A stretch of 64,000 nucleotides of DNA, from positions 62,001 to 126,000 of the forward strand of contig NZ_JAATHD010000006.1 of NCBI RefSeq assembly GCF_011947265.1, read 5' to 3'. Positions 36,631-44,145 of the stretch are shown here, piece after piece. This DNA is from Paenibacillus sp. HB172176 (GTDB taxonomy: Bacteria; Bacillota; Bacilli; Paenibacillales; Paenibacillaceae). The position numbers and the translations under genes are program-made. The notes beneath the pieces were generated by a model that did not search any database, had not been told where the DNA came from, and saw only the letters and a list, made by a program, of their open reading frames with translations. Position 1 is the first letter of the stretch; each line of letters opens with the position of its first letter.

Positions 36631-36840
36631 ATGAAGATGAAATATCATATGAGGAAGACAAATCCAACAAAGTTATTGTTGACGGCTACGATATGCGCAT
36701 CCATTATGTTCGGAGCTTCCGCATGCAACAACAATAACAATACGAATCTGAATAACAACGAAAACGCGGGCACGAACGGCGCGATGAATGCCCCTATGGC
36801 AACCGACGGTACGGTATTGCCAAGTGAAGGAGCACAATAA
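36631..36840 (+). CDS. Small Asn-rich lipoprotein, unknown function
   Basis: 69 residues from the ATG at 36631, 6 nt after GAGAGG; neighbouring in-frame ATGs at 36610, 36628 and 36637 are possible. Basic N-terminus, hydrophobic stretch LLLTATICASIMFG, and ASAC lipobox with Cys32, then NNNNNTNLNNNENAGTNGA. The mature part is disordered and only about 37 residues. It may stand with the lipoprotein gene upstream. A strong terminator follows. Confidence 0.6.
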   Translation: MKMKYHMRKTNPTKLLLTATICASIMFGASACNNNNNTNLNNNENAGTNGAMNAPMATDGTVLPSEGAQ

Positions 36841-36871
36841 TAATACGATAGCATTCGATTCGCATGAAGAG

Positions 36872-36924
36872 ACTCCCCGCCCTTCCTCAGATTGAATAAA
36901 TCAGAGGAAGGGCGGGGAGTTTTT
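36872..36924 (+). terminator. Strong intrinsic terminator
   Basis: ACTCCCCGCCCTTCCTC (36872-36888) pairs perfectly with its complement at 36904-36920, with further GATT/AATC pairing in the loop, then TTTTT. Ends the small lipoprotein transcript. Confidence 0.92.
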
Positions 36925-37063
36925 GTTGGTTTCCGGTAGGCTTACAGGATCCCTTAACAACGATTGAGACTAAACAAGTGATAAGGGCAGCGTGGCAGAG
37001 ATATATGCATCTGCCATGCTGCCCTGCGTCACTTCATAATCTATAATTCTGACTTCGTAAATC

Positions 37064-37303
37064 CTAAAACATCGTAAAAACATAGTTGACCAGGAAATAG
37101 AGGATGCCGAAAAAGATAACGAGATAAGCTGTATACTTAATTAGCGTAGATAGCACCAAGCTTGAATCCGATTTCTTCTGTACATGCGTCTCCTCCACGT
37201 CTACGTTGCGATTTGTTGTGTTCATATCGTTGCTCGCCTCCCTGTTGTTTGGCATGTTCACCGTATTATTAGCATTCGCATTTCGTCTCTCGACTGCATT
37301 CAT
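37064..37303 (-). CDS. Small single-pass membrane protein, unknown function
   Basis: 79 residues; the ATG at 37303 follows GGGGAGATG. Residues 1-50 are polar and Asn-rich (MNAVERRNANANNTVNMPNN), then a hydrophobic C-terminal helix LIKYTAYLVIFFGILYFLVNYVF. No family recognised. Divergent from nikR. Confidence 0.6.
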   Translation of the reverse strand: MNAVERRNANANNTVNMPNNREASNDMNTTNRNVDVEETHVQKKSDSSLVLSTLIKYTAYLVIFFGILYFLVNYVFTMF

Positions 37304-37382
37304 GAAGCATCTCCCCTTTCTCAAATCTGGTTGTTGCCGATACTTGTAACTACCCGGCGGCAACCCGCTTGAAACAAAGCTT

Positions 37383-37410
37383 TTGAGAATAAAGGCAGAT
37401 AGACTATACT
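37383..37410 (+). promoter_or_regulatory. Probable sigma-A promoter for nikR
   Basis: TTGAGA (37383-37388), 16-nt spacer, TATACT (37405-37410), 21 nt before the nikR ATG. Confidence 0.6.
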
Positions 37411-37431
37411 AGAGCAATAGGAGGTGGAGAA

Positions 37432-37911
37432 ATGGGCGAGAAGGATGAACTGGTTCGATTCGGCGTATCGTTTCCGGCGCCGCTCATTGAACAGTTTGAT
37501 CACTTTATAGATGAACAAGGCTATACGAACCGTTCTGAAGCGATTCGGGATATGGCCCGCAAAGCGATGTTGGATTCTTCAGGACTAGGCGGCGACGAAT
37601 ATGTAGCCGGCACGATTGTCGTTGTGTACGATCATCATGTGCGGGAACTTCCCATTGTGCTGATGGATATTCAACATGATTTCCATCATGATATCGTATC
37701 GAATATGCATGTGCATCTGAATCACGACCAATGCCTGGAAGTGATTGTTGTCAGGGGGCAGCTCACAAGGCTTCGGAAGCTTCATGAGCAGATTCAGACT
37801 CAGAAGGGCGTAGCATACGCCGAGCTTTCAGTCACCTTTGCGGAGCAGCAGCCGGTTGATGGCAGCCATTTTCACGCGCCGCATCATCATCATCACAATC
37901 ATGAAGGATAA
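37432..37911 (+). CDS. nikR: Nickel-responsive regulator NikR
   Basis: 159 residues; AGGAGG precedes the ATG. N-terminal ribbon-helix-helix (LVRFGVSFPAPLIEQFDHFI and NRSEAIRDMARKAM) binds DNA. The C-terminal ACT-like domain carries the four high-affinity nickel ligands in register with the E. coli protein: His82, His93, His95, Cys101 (a constant +6 offset). A His-rich tail (HFHAPHHHHHNH) adds possible low-affinity metal sites. In cells it represses nickel uptake. No nickel transporter, urease or hydrogenase gene lies in the window, so its target is elsewhere or is the next gene. Confidence 0.93.
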   Translation: MGEKDELVRFGVSFPAPLIEQFDHFIDEQGYTNRSEAIRDMARKAMLDSSGLGGDEYVAGTIVVVYDHHVRELPIVLMDIQHDFHHDIVSNMHVHLNHDQCLEVIVVRGQLTRLRKLHEQIQTQKGVAYAELSVTFAEQQPVDGSHFHAPHHHHHNHEG

Positions 37912-37933
37912 TATAGAATGGAGCTGAACGTGG

Positions 37934-38209
37934 ATGAGCGAAGTGAACAAACGAGAATTAATCGCCTATATTTCCGGAGAAACGGAGGTTGAGGGTAAGC
38001 AGGTCGAGTTGGTGCTCAAGCATGAAGAGGACTTTATTAACAATGCCAAGGGAAATGCCAAGGGCGAGGTTGACATCGACAGCGATGAGCTCGTGGACTA
38101 TATTATGGGACGCTCCAACGTGAAGCTGAATGAGATACAGGTAGAGGATATTCTCGAGAGCGAAATGGATTATTTGATGAAGAAGGGTCTTGCGGGATAT
38201 CTGGATTAA
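37934..38209 (+). CDS. Small acidic protein with an internal duplication, unknown
   Basis: 91 residues, 22 nt after nikR and probably co-transcribed. Residues 7-35 and 51-81 are two copies of one motif: RELIAYISG..QVELVLKHEEDFI and DELVDYIMG..QVEDILESEMDYL. Each would form two or three helices. The pattern faintly recalls the first helices of HU-type proteins (KxELIxxIxxxT), but basic DNA-binding arms are absent and the protein is acidic. The last 4 nt overlap the convergent AraC gene. No function assigned. Confidence 0.65.
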   Translation: MSEVNKRELIAYISGETEVEGKQVELVLKHEEDFINNAKGNAKGEVDIDSDELVDYIMGRSNVKLNEIQVEDILESEMDYLMKKGLAGYLD

Positions 38210-39084
38210 TGTCGCTGCGACTTCCAGCTTTTCCGGTATGCAAGAGGCGTACATCCTTCGCGATTTTTGAACAATTGGATGAAGTGGCTTGTCTGTTCAA
38301 TGCCGGCGGCTTCGGCAATTTCGTCTATCGTCATATCTGTATGCTTGAGTTTATCCTTGGCGAAGGCAATACGGACTCTGATTAAGTACGAAATGGGAGA
38401 GTAGCCGATATGCTGTTTGAATTGCTTGGACAGATGAAACTTATCGATTGAAAGTAAATTAGCCAAGCGATTTAAAGACCATTTTTCGTTAAAGCCTTGC
38501 TCCAGAAGCTGTACGGCGGTTGCCACGATCGCTGGAGCTCCTTGCCCCGCCAATCTCATATCGCGCGTCGTGAATAGAAGCTCGGTTAACAGCTCGGTAA
38601 TGATCAGCGAGCTTTGCAATTCAGTCCGAACATTGTTAGAGCGATGCTCCGCAAGCAATTGCAGCATGAAATCAGGCACTGGCGAAGTCGCGGGCAATGT
38701 GATGACATTGTCCGAAGCTTCTCTGAATCGCTCATAATATCCTCCGACATTCCCTCCGTTGATATGTGTCCACACGAATTCCCATGGCCCGTGCTCCATT
38801 GCTTTATAAAACTGATAAGGCATGCAATGGATGAAAAACAGCTGATGCGGCTTTAAGCTATAATGATACCCCTCATACTCCAGCTCTCCTACTCCAGAGA
38901 CTGTATAGACCATCAAATAGGAATCAAGCTGTTCGCGCTCGGTATAGTAGTTGCTGTTGGCATGGAAATGTCCGATTTCCTGCACATAGAATAGATGCGC
39001 TCTGGCGAAGGATGAAGGGGTTGCAATCCGCCATTCCGAATCGGTGCTCCAGTCGTGCGAGGCTCTCTCGCGATATGCACACAT
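38206..39084 (-). CDS. AraC-family transcriptional regulator
   Basis: 292 residues; AAGGAGG before the ATG. Cupin half with HFHANSNYYTEREQLDSYLMVY and LKPHQLFFIHCMPYQFYK. DNA-binding half with WSLNRLANLLSIDKFHLSKQFKQHIG and IDEIAEAAGIEQTSHFIQLFKNREG. Divergent from the isomerase-like gene at 39210, the likely target. Confidence 0.9.
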   Translation of the reverse strand: MCAYRERASHDWSTDSEWRIATPSSFARAHLFYVQEIGHFHANSNYYTEREQLDSYLMVYTVSGVGELEYEGYHYSLKPHQLFFIHCMPYQFYKAMEHGPWEFVWTHINGGNVGGYYERFREASDNVITLPATSPVPDFMLQLLAEHRSNNVRTELQSSLIITELLTELLFTTRDMRLAGQGAPAIVATAVQLLEQGFNEKWSLNRLANLLSIDKFHLSKQFKQHIGYSPISYLIRVRIAFAKDKLKHTDMTIDEIAEAAGIEQTSHFIQLFKNREGCTPLAYRKSWKSQRH

Positions 39085-39209
39085 TCCATTCTCCTCCTTG
39101 CAAGATTCTAGTATTTTTCGCCAATATACTCGGATGTATAGGATTGAGACAGCGATTACAATAAGATCATCATTCTATTGTTTCATAAATCGCTGAGGAG
39201 GTAAAGGGA

Positions 39210-40709
39210 ATGCAACTTCCTGTTATAAAACCGGCTAAAAAAGCAAGAATCGGATTGTATTCTGTCGGTTTGCAAGCGTATTGGGCACAATTTCCAGGCT
39301 TGCAAGAGCGACTGATCGCGTATGGAAGATGGATAGAAACCCGGGTTTCGGAATGGGCGGATGTTTGTAATTACGGTTTGGTCGATACGGAGGCGGAGGG
39401 AAGAAGAGCGGGTGAATGGCTGAATCAACAGGGAGTCGATCTTGTCTTCTGTCACGCCGCTACGTATTCAACCAGTTCAACGGTTCTGCCCGTTCATCAA
39501 ATAAACAAGGCTCCGCTCATCGTGTTGAATCTTCAACCGGCGGCGCGCATTAATTATGAGCAAACGCATACGGGGGAATGGCTCGCTCATTGTGGAGCCT
39601 GCCCTGTCCCGGAATTTGCGAACGCTCTTAACCGCGCAGGCATCGCGTTCAGGGTGATCAACGGTTTGCTGGGTCTGGAGCATACGCCGGACATTTCTTT
39701 GGCCGATGAGGTAACGGCTCATCGACCGGAAGCGATCCGCGCATGGCAAGCGATCAAGCAGTGGTCGGAAGCGGCGGGAGTGAAGAGAACCCTGCAGCAC
39801 AGCCGTTTTGGTTTTCTGGGAAATACGTACAGCGGCATGCTCGATATGTATAGCGATTTCACGATGATGCAGGCGCAGACCGGCATCCATGTCGAGATGC
39901 TCGAGATGTGCGACTTGGATCGGCAGCTTCGTGAAGTCACGCCCGGGGAAGTGAAGGCAAAGCTTGAGGAGGTTCAAAGCCTGTTTCAGATAAGCGGCGA
40001 TTCGCCGTCCGATCCCCTCGCCCGCAAGCCAACGCAAGAACAGTTGGATTGGTCCTGCAAGGTTGCGGCTGCGCAGGAGAGATTGGTTCGAGAATATGAT
40101 CTCGATGCGCTGACGTACTATTATCACGGTTCACCGGGAGGCGAATACGAGAAGCTGCAAAGCGGATTTATCGTCGGCCACTCCCTCTTGACAGCGCGCG
40201 GCATTCCCTGCTCTGGCGAAGGCGATTTGAAGACAGCGCTCGCCATGAAGATTTGCGACATACTTGGAACGGGGGGCAGCTTCTCGGAAATTGTTGTCGT
40301 CGATTATGATGATCATACGATTCTTCTTGGCCATGACGGTCCGTTTCATACGGCGATATCCGAGGGAAAGCCGATTCTTCGCGGCATGGGACTCTATCAC
40401 GGCAAGCAAGGAAGCGGCATATCGGTGGAAGCGAAGGTGAAGATCGGGGCAGTTACAACCTTGAATGTGACGCAGACCTTCGATGGAAGATTAAAGCTGA
40501 TTTCCAGCGAAGGAGAATCAACCGATGGAAGGATTATGCGAATCGGCAATACGCAGACTCCCGTTCGATTCAGCGTTCATCCGGATGTCTATATGGAGAA
40601 ATGGTTTGCGGAAGCGCCGACACATCATTGCGCATTGTCCATCGGGCATCAGGCGGGTCTCTATGAGAAGGTTGGAGATTTGTTGGGCAGTGCTCATGTC
40701 ACCTTGTAA
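39210..40709 (+). CDS. L-arabinose/L-fucose isomerase superfamily protein
   Basis: 499 residues; GAGGAGG before the ATG. RIGLYSVGLQAYWAQFPGL is AraA-like. SGEGDLKTALAMKICDILG corresponds to the AraA EGDWKTA segment that holds a metal-binding Glu, and DYDDHTILLGHDGPFH to its following acidic/His loop. The substrate cannot be read; L-arabinose or L-fucose fit the arabinofuranosidase and fucosidase-type genes nearby. Cytoplasmic. Divergent from an AraC regulator. Confidence 0.82.
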   Translation: MQLPVIKPAKKARIGLYSVGLQAYWAQFPGLQERLIAYGRWIETRVSEWADVCNYGLVDTEAEGRRAGEWLNQQGVDLVFCHAATYSTSSTVLPVHQINKAPLIVLNLQPAARINYEQTHTGEWLAHCGACPVPEFANALNRAGIAFRVINGLLGLEHTPDISLADEVTAHRPEAIRAWQAIKQWSEAAGVKRTLQHSRFGFLGNTYSGMLDMYSDFTMMQAQTGIHVEMLEMCDLDRQLREVTPGEVKAKLEEVQSLFQISGDSPSDPLARKPTQEQLDWSCKVAAAQERLVREYDLDALTYYYHGSPGGEYEKLQSGFIVGHSLLTARGIPCSGEGDLKTALAMKICDILGTGGSFSEIVVVDYDDHTILLGHDGPFHTAISEGKPILRGMGLYHGKQGSGISVEAKVKIGAVTTLNVTQTFDGRLKLISSEGESTDGRIMRIGNTQTPVRFSVHPDVYMEKWFAEAPTHHCALSIGHQAGLYEKVGDLLGSAHVTL

Positions 40710-40734
40710 GCTGTAAGGATTCCTTTCGCTTCAC

Positions 40735-40920
40735 ATGGTGTATGATTCGCCGGAATACAAGCTCCGCATTCGTCTATCTCTGCATAGAATGAAGCAACAG
40801 CTTTCACTCGGAAGGGATGCGGCGGATTTGAGCAGGAGAAAGGCAAGGATAATCTCGTTGATTCTGTATGTCCTGTTTGTCATCGCGCTGACCATCAGCA
40901 CGATTATTCATTGGAATTAG
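40735..40920 (+). CDS. Small membrane protein, unknown function
   Basis: 61 residues. N-terminal half is basic and amphipathic (HRMKQQLSLGRDAADLSRRKAR), followed by one hydrophobic helix IISLILYVLFVIALTISTII. The ribosome site is weak (TAAGGATT), so the gene may depend on read-through from the isomerase gene 25 nt upstream, or may not be real. Confidence 0.45.
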   Translation: MVYDSPEYKLRIRLSLHRMKQQLSLGRDAADLSRRKARIISLILYVLFVIALTISTIIHWN

Positions 40921-40926
40921 ATAAAT

Positions 40927-40953
40927 CCCGGATAGCGCGCGTCGTTATCCGGG
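40927..40953. terminator. Hairpin between convergent genes
   Basis: CCCGGATA (40927-40934) pairs with TATCCGGG (40946-40953), followed by CTTCTTCTT. It can serve the isomerase gene on the plus strand; pyrimidine-rich but no pure T-run. Confidence 0.55.
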
Positions 40954-40963
40954 CTTCTTCTTG

Positions 40964-41845
40964 TCAACCGTTGTAGCGGCTGGTTTGCTTCTGCTTGCGA
41001 TAGTCCTTCGGCGAGAGCTTCTTCTTCTCCCGGAATATTCGCGAGAAGGTCGTGTACGAGCCATATCCGACTTCAAGCGCGATTTCGGATACGCTCATGT
41101 CGGTTGATACGAGCAAGCTGCAGGCTTGACGAACCCGGAGATCGTTCAAGAGCTGGAGGAAATTTTGGCCCGTCGTTTCCTTGATGACCTCGCTGATTCG
41201 GGAGACGCTGAGCGAGAAGCGGGCCGCCAGATCGGACAGCGGCAGTTCATCCTCATAATGCTGATGAATGTAATGGATAATCGGCCAGATCGATGTTCTT
41301 GCGCCCGCCGTGGCCTTCATCCTCTCCTCGCGACGGCATGAATCCATCCGCCTGGCGCGATCGAACAAGACAAGCACCTCCCTAAGGCGCAGCTGAAGCA
41401 TCGTTCGTCTCCAAGGCTCGTTCCCCTGGTATTCCTTGTACATATCCTCGATCAAACGCTTCATGCGTGCGCTGTCTTCCTCGTTCAACTGCATATACGG
41501 CGTCACCTCGCTCTGATCGATCAAGCTGTTCAAGCTCTCGAGCTCTCCGGATTCCGTGAGCAGGTTTATATCGAACATACAGTTATACAGCACGAGCGTA
41601 CTGCCGTTCTCCGTGAAAATCTGATGCACCTGGTACGGAAGAACGAAAGTGAAAGTGCCGGATTGCATGGGATGTACGACATCATTGATCTCTTCCGAGC
41701 CGGAGCCTTCGACAACGAACGAAAATTCGAGATAATCATGGCGGTGCTTGCGATAGCCGTCGCGAAGCTTGTTCAAACTTATATGAAAGGGAAAGGCAGT
41801 GTCCATATTCGGATACGTTTTCAAATAATCGGGAATATAAGTCAT
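40964..41845 (-). CDS. AraC-family transcriptional regulator
   Basis: 293 residues. The ATG at 41845 follows GGAAGG by about 12 nt. Cupin half: YRKHRHDYLEFSFVVEGSG and VLPYQVHQIFTENGS. Helix-turn-helices: LPLSDLAARFSLSVSRISEVIKETTG and VSEIALEVGYGSYTTFSRIFREKKK. Divergent from the oxidoreductase/epimerase pair at 41990, which it probably controls. Confidence 0.9.
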   Translation of the reverse strand: MTYIPDYLKTYPNMDTAFPFHISLNKLRDGYRKHRHDYLEFSFVVEGSGSEEINDVVHPMQSGTFTFVLPYQVHQIFTENGSTLVLYNCMFDINLLTESGELESLNSLIDQSEVTPYMQLNEEDSARMKRLIEDMYKEYQGNEPWRRTMLQLRLREVLVLFDRARRMDSCRREERMKATAGARTSIWPIIHYIHQHYEDELPLSDLAARFSLSVSRISEVIKETTGQNFLQLLNDLRVRQACSLLVSTDMSVSEIALEVGYGSYTTFSRIFREKKKLSPKDYRKQKQTSRYNG

Positions 41846-41918
41846 GTGGATTTCGATCCTTCCGAAAAATTGAGATGTTTATCGAAAAATGAGGATGCAA
41901 TCTTGTCCCTGTTATTTT

Positions 41919-41947
41919 AACATAAAGAGCATGACTATGATGTCCAA
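41919..41947 (-). promoter_or_regulatory. Possible sigma-A promoter for the AraC gene at 41845
   Basis: On the minus strand TTGGAC (41947-41942), 17-nt spacer, TATGTT (41924-41919). Confidence 0.45.
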
Positions 41948-41989
41948 ACAAGAGGATGTTTTGAACACGCATTTTAAGGAGGAAATGGA

Positions 41990-43072
41990 ATGTCAGCAGC
42001 TAACAAAATAAGAATCGGCATTATCGGCGCGGGAAATATCGGCGGCGTGCATGCCAAGGAATTCACAAAATTATCCGAGCAATGCGAGGTCACTGCGATA
42101 ACGGACGCGTATCTTCCGCTGGCGGAGGAGAAAGCGAAGCTCTATGGAATCGCGAATGTCGCCGCATCCCCGGAAGAACTGATCAACCGGGCCGATGTGG
42201 ATGCCGTTGTGATCGGCGTTCCGAATCAGTTTCACGCTCCACTTGCGATTGGTGCTCTGGAAGCCGGCAAGCATGTGCTGCTGGAGAAGCCGATGGGCAT
42301 TAACAGCGAGGCTGCGGGACAAATCTATAGAGCGGCCAAGAAGACGGATCGCATTGTCATGATCGCGCATCAAATGCGCTGGGAATCCATTGCGATGCAG
42401 ATTAAGGAGCAGGTGGAGCGCGGCGAGCTTGGCAAGATTTATACGGCGAAAACGGGCTGGTACCGCCGCAAAGGCATCCCGGGCTGGGGCACCTGGTTCA
42501 CCCGCATGGATCAATCAGGGGGAGGACCGCTGATCGATATCGGCGTGCATATGCTCGATCTGGCTCTCTATATGATGGGCAATCCCAAGCCGGTATCCGT
42601 GTACGGCTCCACCTACGCAGCCTTCGGTCCGGAGCGCAAAGGCATCGGCACCTGGGGCCGTCCGAATTGGGACGGCATCTACGATGTGGAGGATCTCGCA
42701 ACAGCCATGATTAAGATGGAGGACGGAAGCTCGCTTACTCTTGAGGTCAGCTGGGCGGTTCATATGGACACCGAGAATGCGCCGTTCGTTCACTTGATGG
42801 GCACGGAAGGCGGAGCGAGCTATAGGGGAGCTGCCGGAAAGCTGCTGACGGAGAAATTCGATCGACCGCTTGAGACGCCGCTGAGCAAGCCGGAGAATGA
42901 CGAAGGGGAGCGGACGCGTCTTAGCCGTCACTTCCTGGAAAGCATTCGCGACGGCAAGCAGCCGATTACTTCCGCGCTTACCGGCTTCACGAACAACCTG
43001 ATTCTTGACGCCATCTACGAATCATCGCGGACAGGCAATGAAGTGAAGCTGAACTGGGAAGGCATTGAGTAG
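41990..43072 (+). CDS. Gfo/Idh/MocA-family oxidoreductase (inositol/sugar dehydrogenase-like)
   Basis: 360 residues; AAGGAGG before the ATG. RIGIIGAGNIGGVHAKEF nucleotide loop, LLEKPMGINSEAAGQI with intact EKP, and GGGPLIDIGVHMLDLALYMMG carrying the catalytic-region Asp and His of the family. NAD(P)-dependent sugar dehydrogenase. Followed 31 nt later by an epimerase-type gene with which it likely acts. Confidence 0.92.
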   Translation: MSAANKIRIGIIGAGNIGGVHAKEFTKLSEQCEVTAITDAYLPLAEEKAKLYGIANVAASPEELINRADVDAVVIGVPNQFHAPLAIGALEAGKHVLLEKPMGINSEAAGQIYRAAKKTDRIVMIAHQMRWESIAMQIKEQVERGELGKIYTAKTGWYRRKGIPGWGTWFTRMDQSGGGPLIDIGVHMLDLALYMMGNPKPVSVYGSTYAAFGPERKGIGTWGRPNWDGIYDVEDLATAMIKMEDGSSLTLEVSWAVHMDTENAPFVHLMGTEGGASYRGAAGKLLTEKFDRPLETPLSKPENDEGERTRLSRHFLESIRDGKQPITSALTGFTNNLILDAIYESSRTGNEVKLNWEGIE

Positions 43073-43103
43073 AAGGTAGCCAGAGGGATAAGGAGGGATT
43101 TCC

Positions 43104-43940
43104 ATGTTAAAAGGGTTATCGAGAGCAGGGCTCGGGGCGCTCGACAATGATAAGCAGTTGATTGAGCTTGCGGGTAAATTCGGTTTTCAAAGCGTGGATG
43201 TGAACGCGAAAGATTTGATCGATCAGTATGGCCTGGATGGCGCGCGCAAGCTTCTGTCCGAGAACGGCGTTGTTATCGGCTCAACGGGTCTGCCGGTGGA
43301 ATGGCGGAAATCCGAAGAGGATTTTCTTGCCGGTCTGGAGAAGCTGGCCGGCGCTGCGGCGGCTGCGAAATCGCTGGGCTGCACGCGCTGCTGCACCTAC
43401 ATTCTGCCTTCCACGGACCTCAAAGCCGCGCATTTCATGGCGCTTGCGACACGTCGCCTGCGCAGCTGTGCGCAAATTCTTGGCGCGTACAATATTCGTC
43501 TCGGCCTTGAGTTCGTCGGACCGCATCATCTTCGCACGGCATGGGCGAATCCATTCATCTGGACGCAGGAGGAGACGCTGGATTGGATCGAGGCAATCGG
43601 CGAGCCCAATGTAGGTCTGTTGTACGACGCGTATCATTGGTATACGAATGGCGGCACGATTGCCGACATCGAAGCGCTTCGCGCGGATCAGATCGTTCAT
43701 GTCCACATTAACGACGCGCCGGATGTGCCGGTAGAGGAAGCGCTCGACAACGGACGCTTGTATCCGGGCGAAGGGGTTATTGATCTTGTATCCTTCCTGA
43801 AAGGCTTGCAAGCAATTGGTTATACCGGCTCCGTGACGCAAGAGATTTTGTCGGCGAAGGCGCCTGAAGGCACTCCTGATCAATTGGCCGAGCGCTCCAA
43901 AGCCGGCTTCGACAAAGTATACGGCGCAGCCGGACTATAG
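43104..43940 (+). CDS. Sugar phosphate isomerase/epimerase, AP-endonuclease-2 fold
   Basis: 278 residues; AAGGAGG before the ATG. A TIM barrel of the IolE/IolI/xylose-isomerase-like group: FGFQSVDVNAKDL near the start, metal-ligand Glu in IRLGLEFVGPHHLR, Asp/His in VGLLYDAYHWYTNGG and IVHVHINDAP, and final Glu in GSVTQEIL. With the preceding dehydrogenase it resembles a keto-sugar processing pair of the inositol type, placed here in a glycan operon. Confidence 0.88.
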   Translation: MLKGLSRAGLGALDNDKQLIELAGKFGFQSVDVNAKDLIDQYGLDGARKLLSENGVVIGSTGLPVEWRKSEEDFLAGLEKLAGAAAAAKSLGCTRCCTYILPSTDLKAAHFMALATRRLRSCAQILGAYNIRLGLEFVGPHHLRTAWANPFIWTQEETLDWIEAIGEPNVGLLYDAYHWYTNGGTIADIEALRADQIVHVHINDAPDVPVEEALDNGRLYPGEGVIDLVSFLKGLQAIGYTGSVTQEILSAKAPEGTPDQLAERSKAGFDKVYGAAGL

Positions 43941-44005
43941 TCGAAAGAGCTTATTCCACAGGCTTAGTGTTTCGGTTCTACTTTCATACGAATGATTTCA
44001 TTCCG

Positions 44006-44034
44006 CCGCTCAGGCATTTAGCCTGAGCGGCTTT
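44006..44034 (+). terminator. Hairpin after the epimerase gene
   Basis: CCGCTCAGGC (44006-44015) pairs perfectly with GCCTGAGCGG (44021-44030) around ATTTA, followed by CTTTC. The T-run is short. Confidence 0.65.
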
Positions 44035-44080
44035 CGCATGCAATCGCTAATTTTGATATGATAAATGATGAAATATGACG

Positions 44081-44129
44081 GGTATGCCCGCTTAACCCTA
44101 TGCGTTAAGATGGATGATAGCCCGCTTAA
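44081..44129 (+). promoter_or_regulatory. Leader repeats before the GH95 gene
   Basis: GCCCGCTTAA occurs at 44086-44095 and again at 44120-44129. CTTAAC (44091-44096) and GTTAAG (44104-44109) form an inverted repeat, and CGGG/CCCG can pair across TATG at 44080-44091. TATGAT at 44057-44062 could be a -10 box upstream. The arrangement looks like activator sites or a folded leader. Confidence 0.35.
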
Positions 44130-44145
44130 TTAGGAGGAAAGACAG

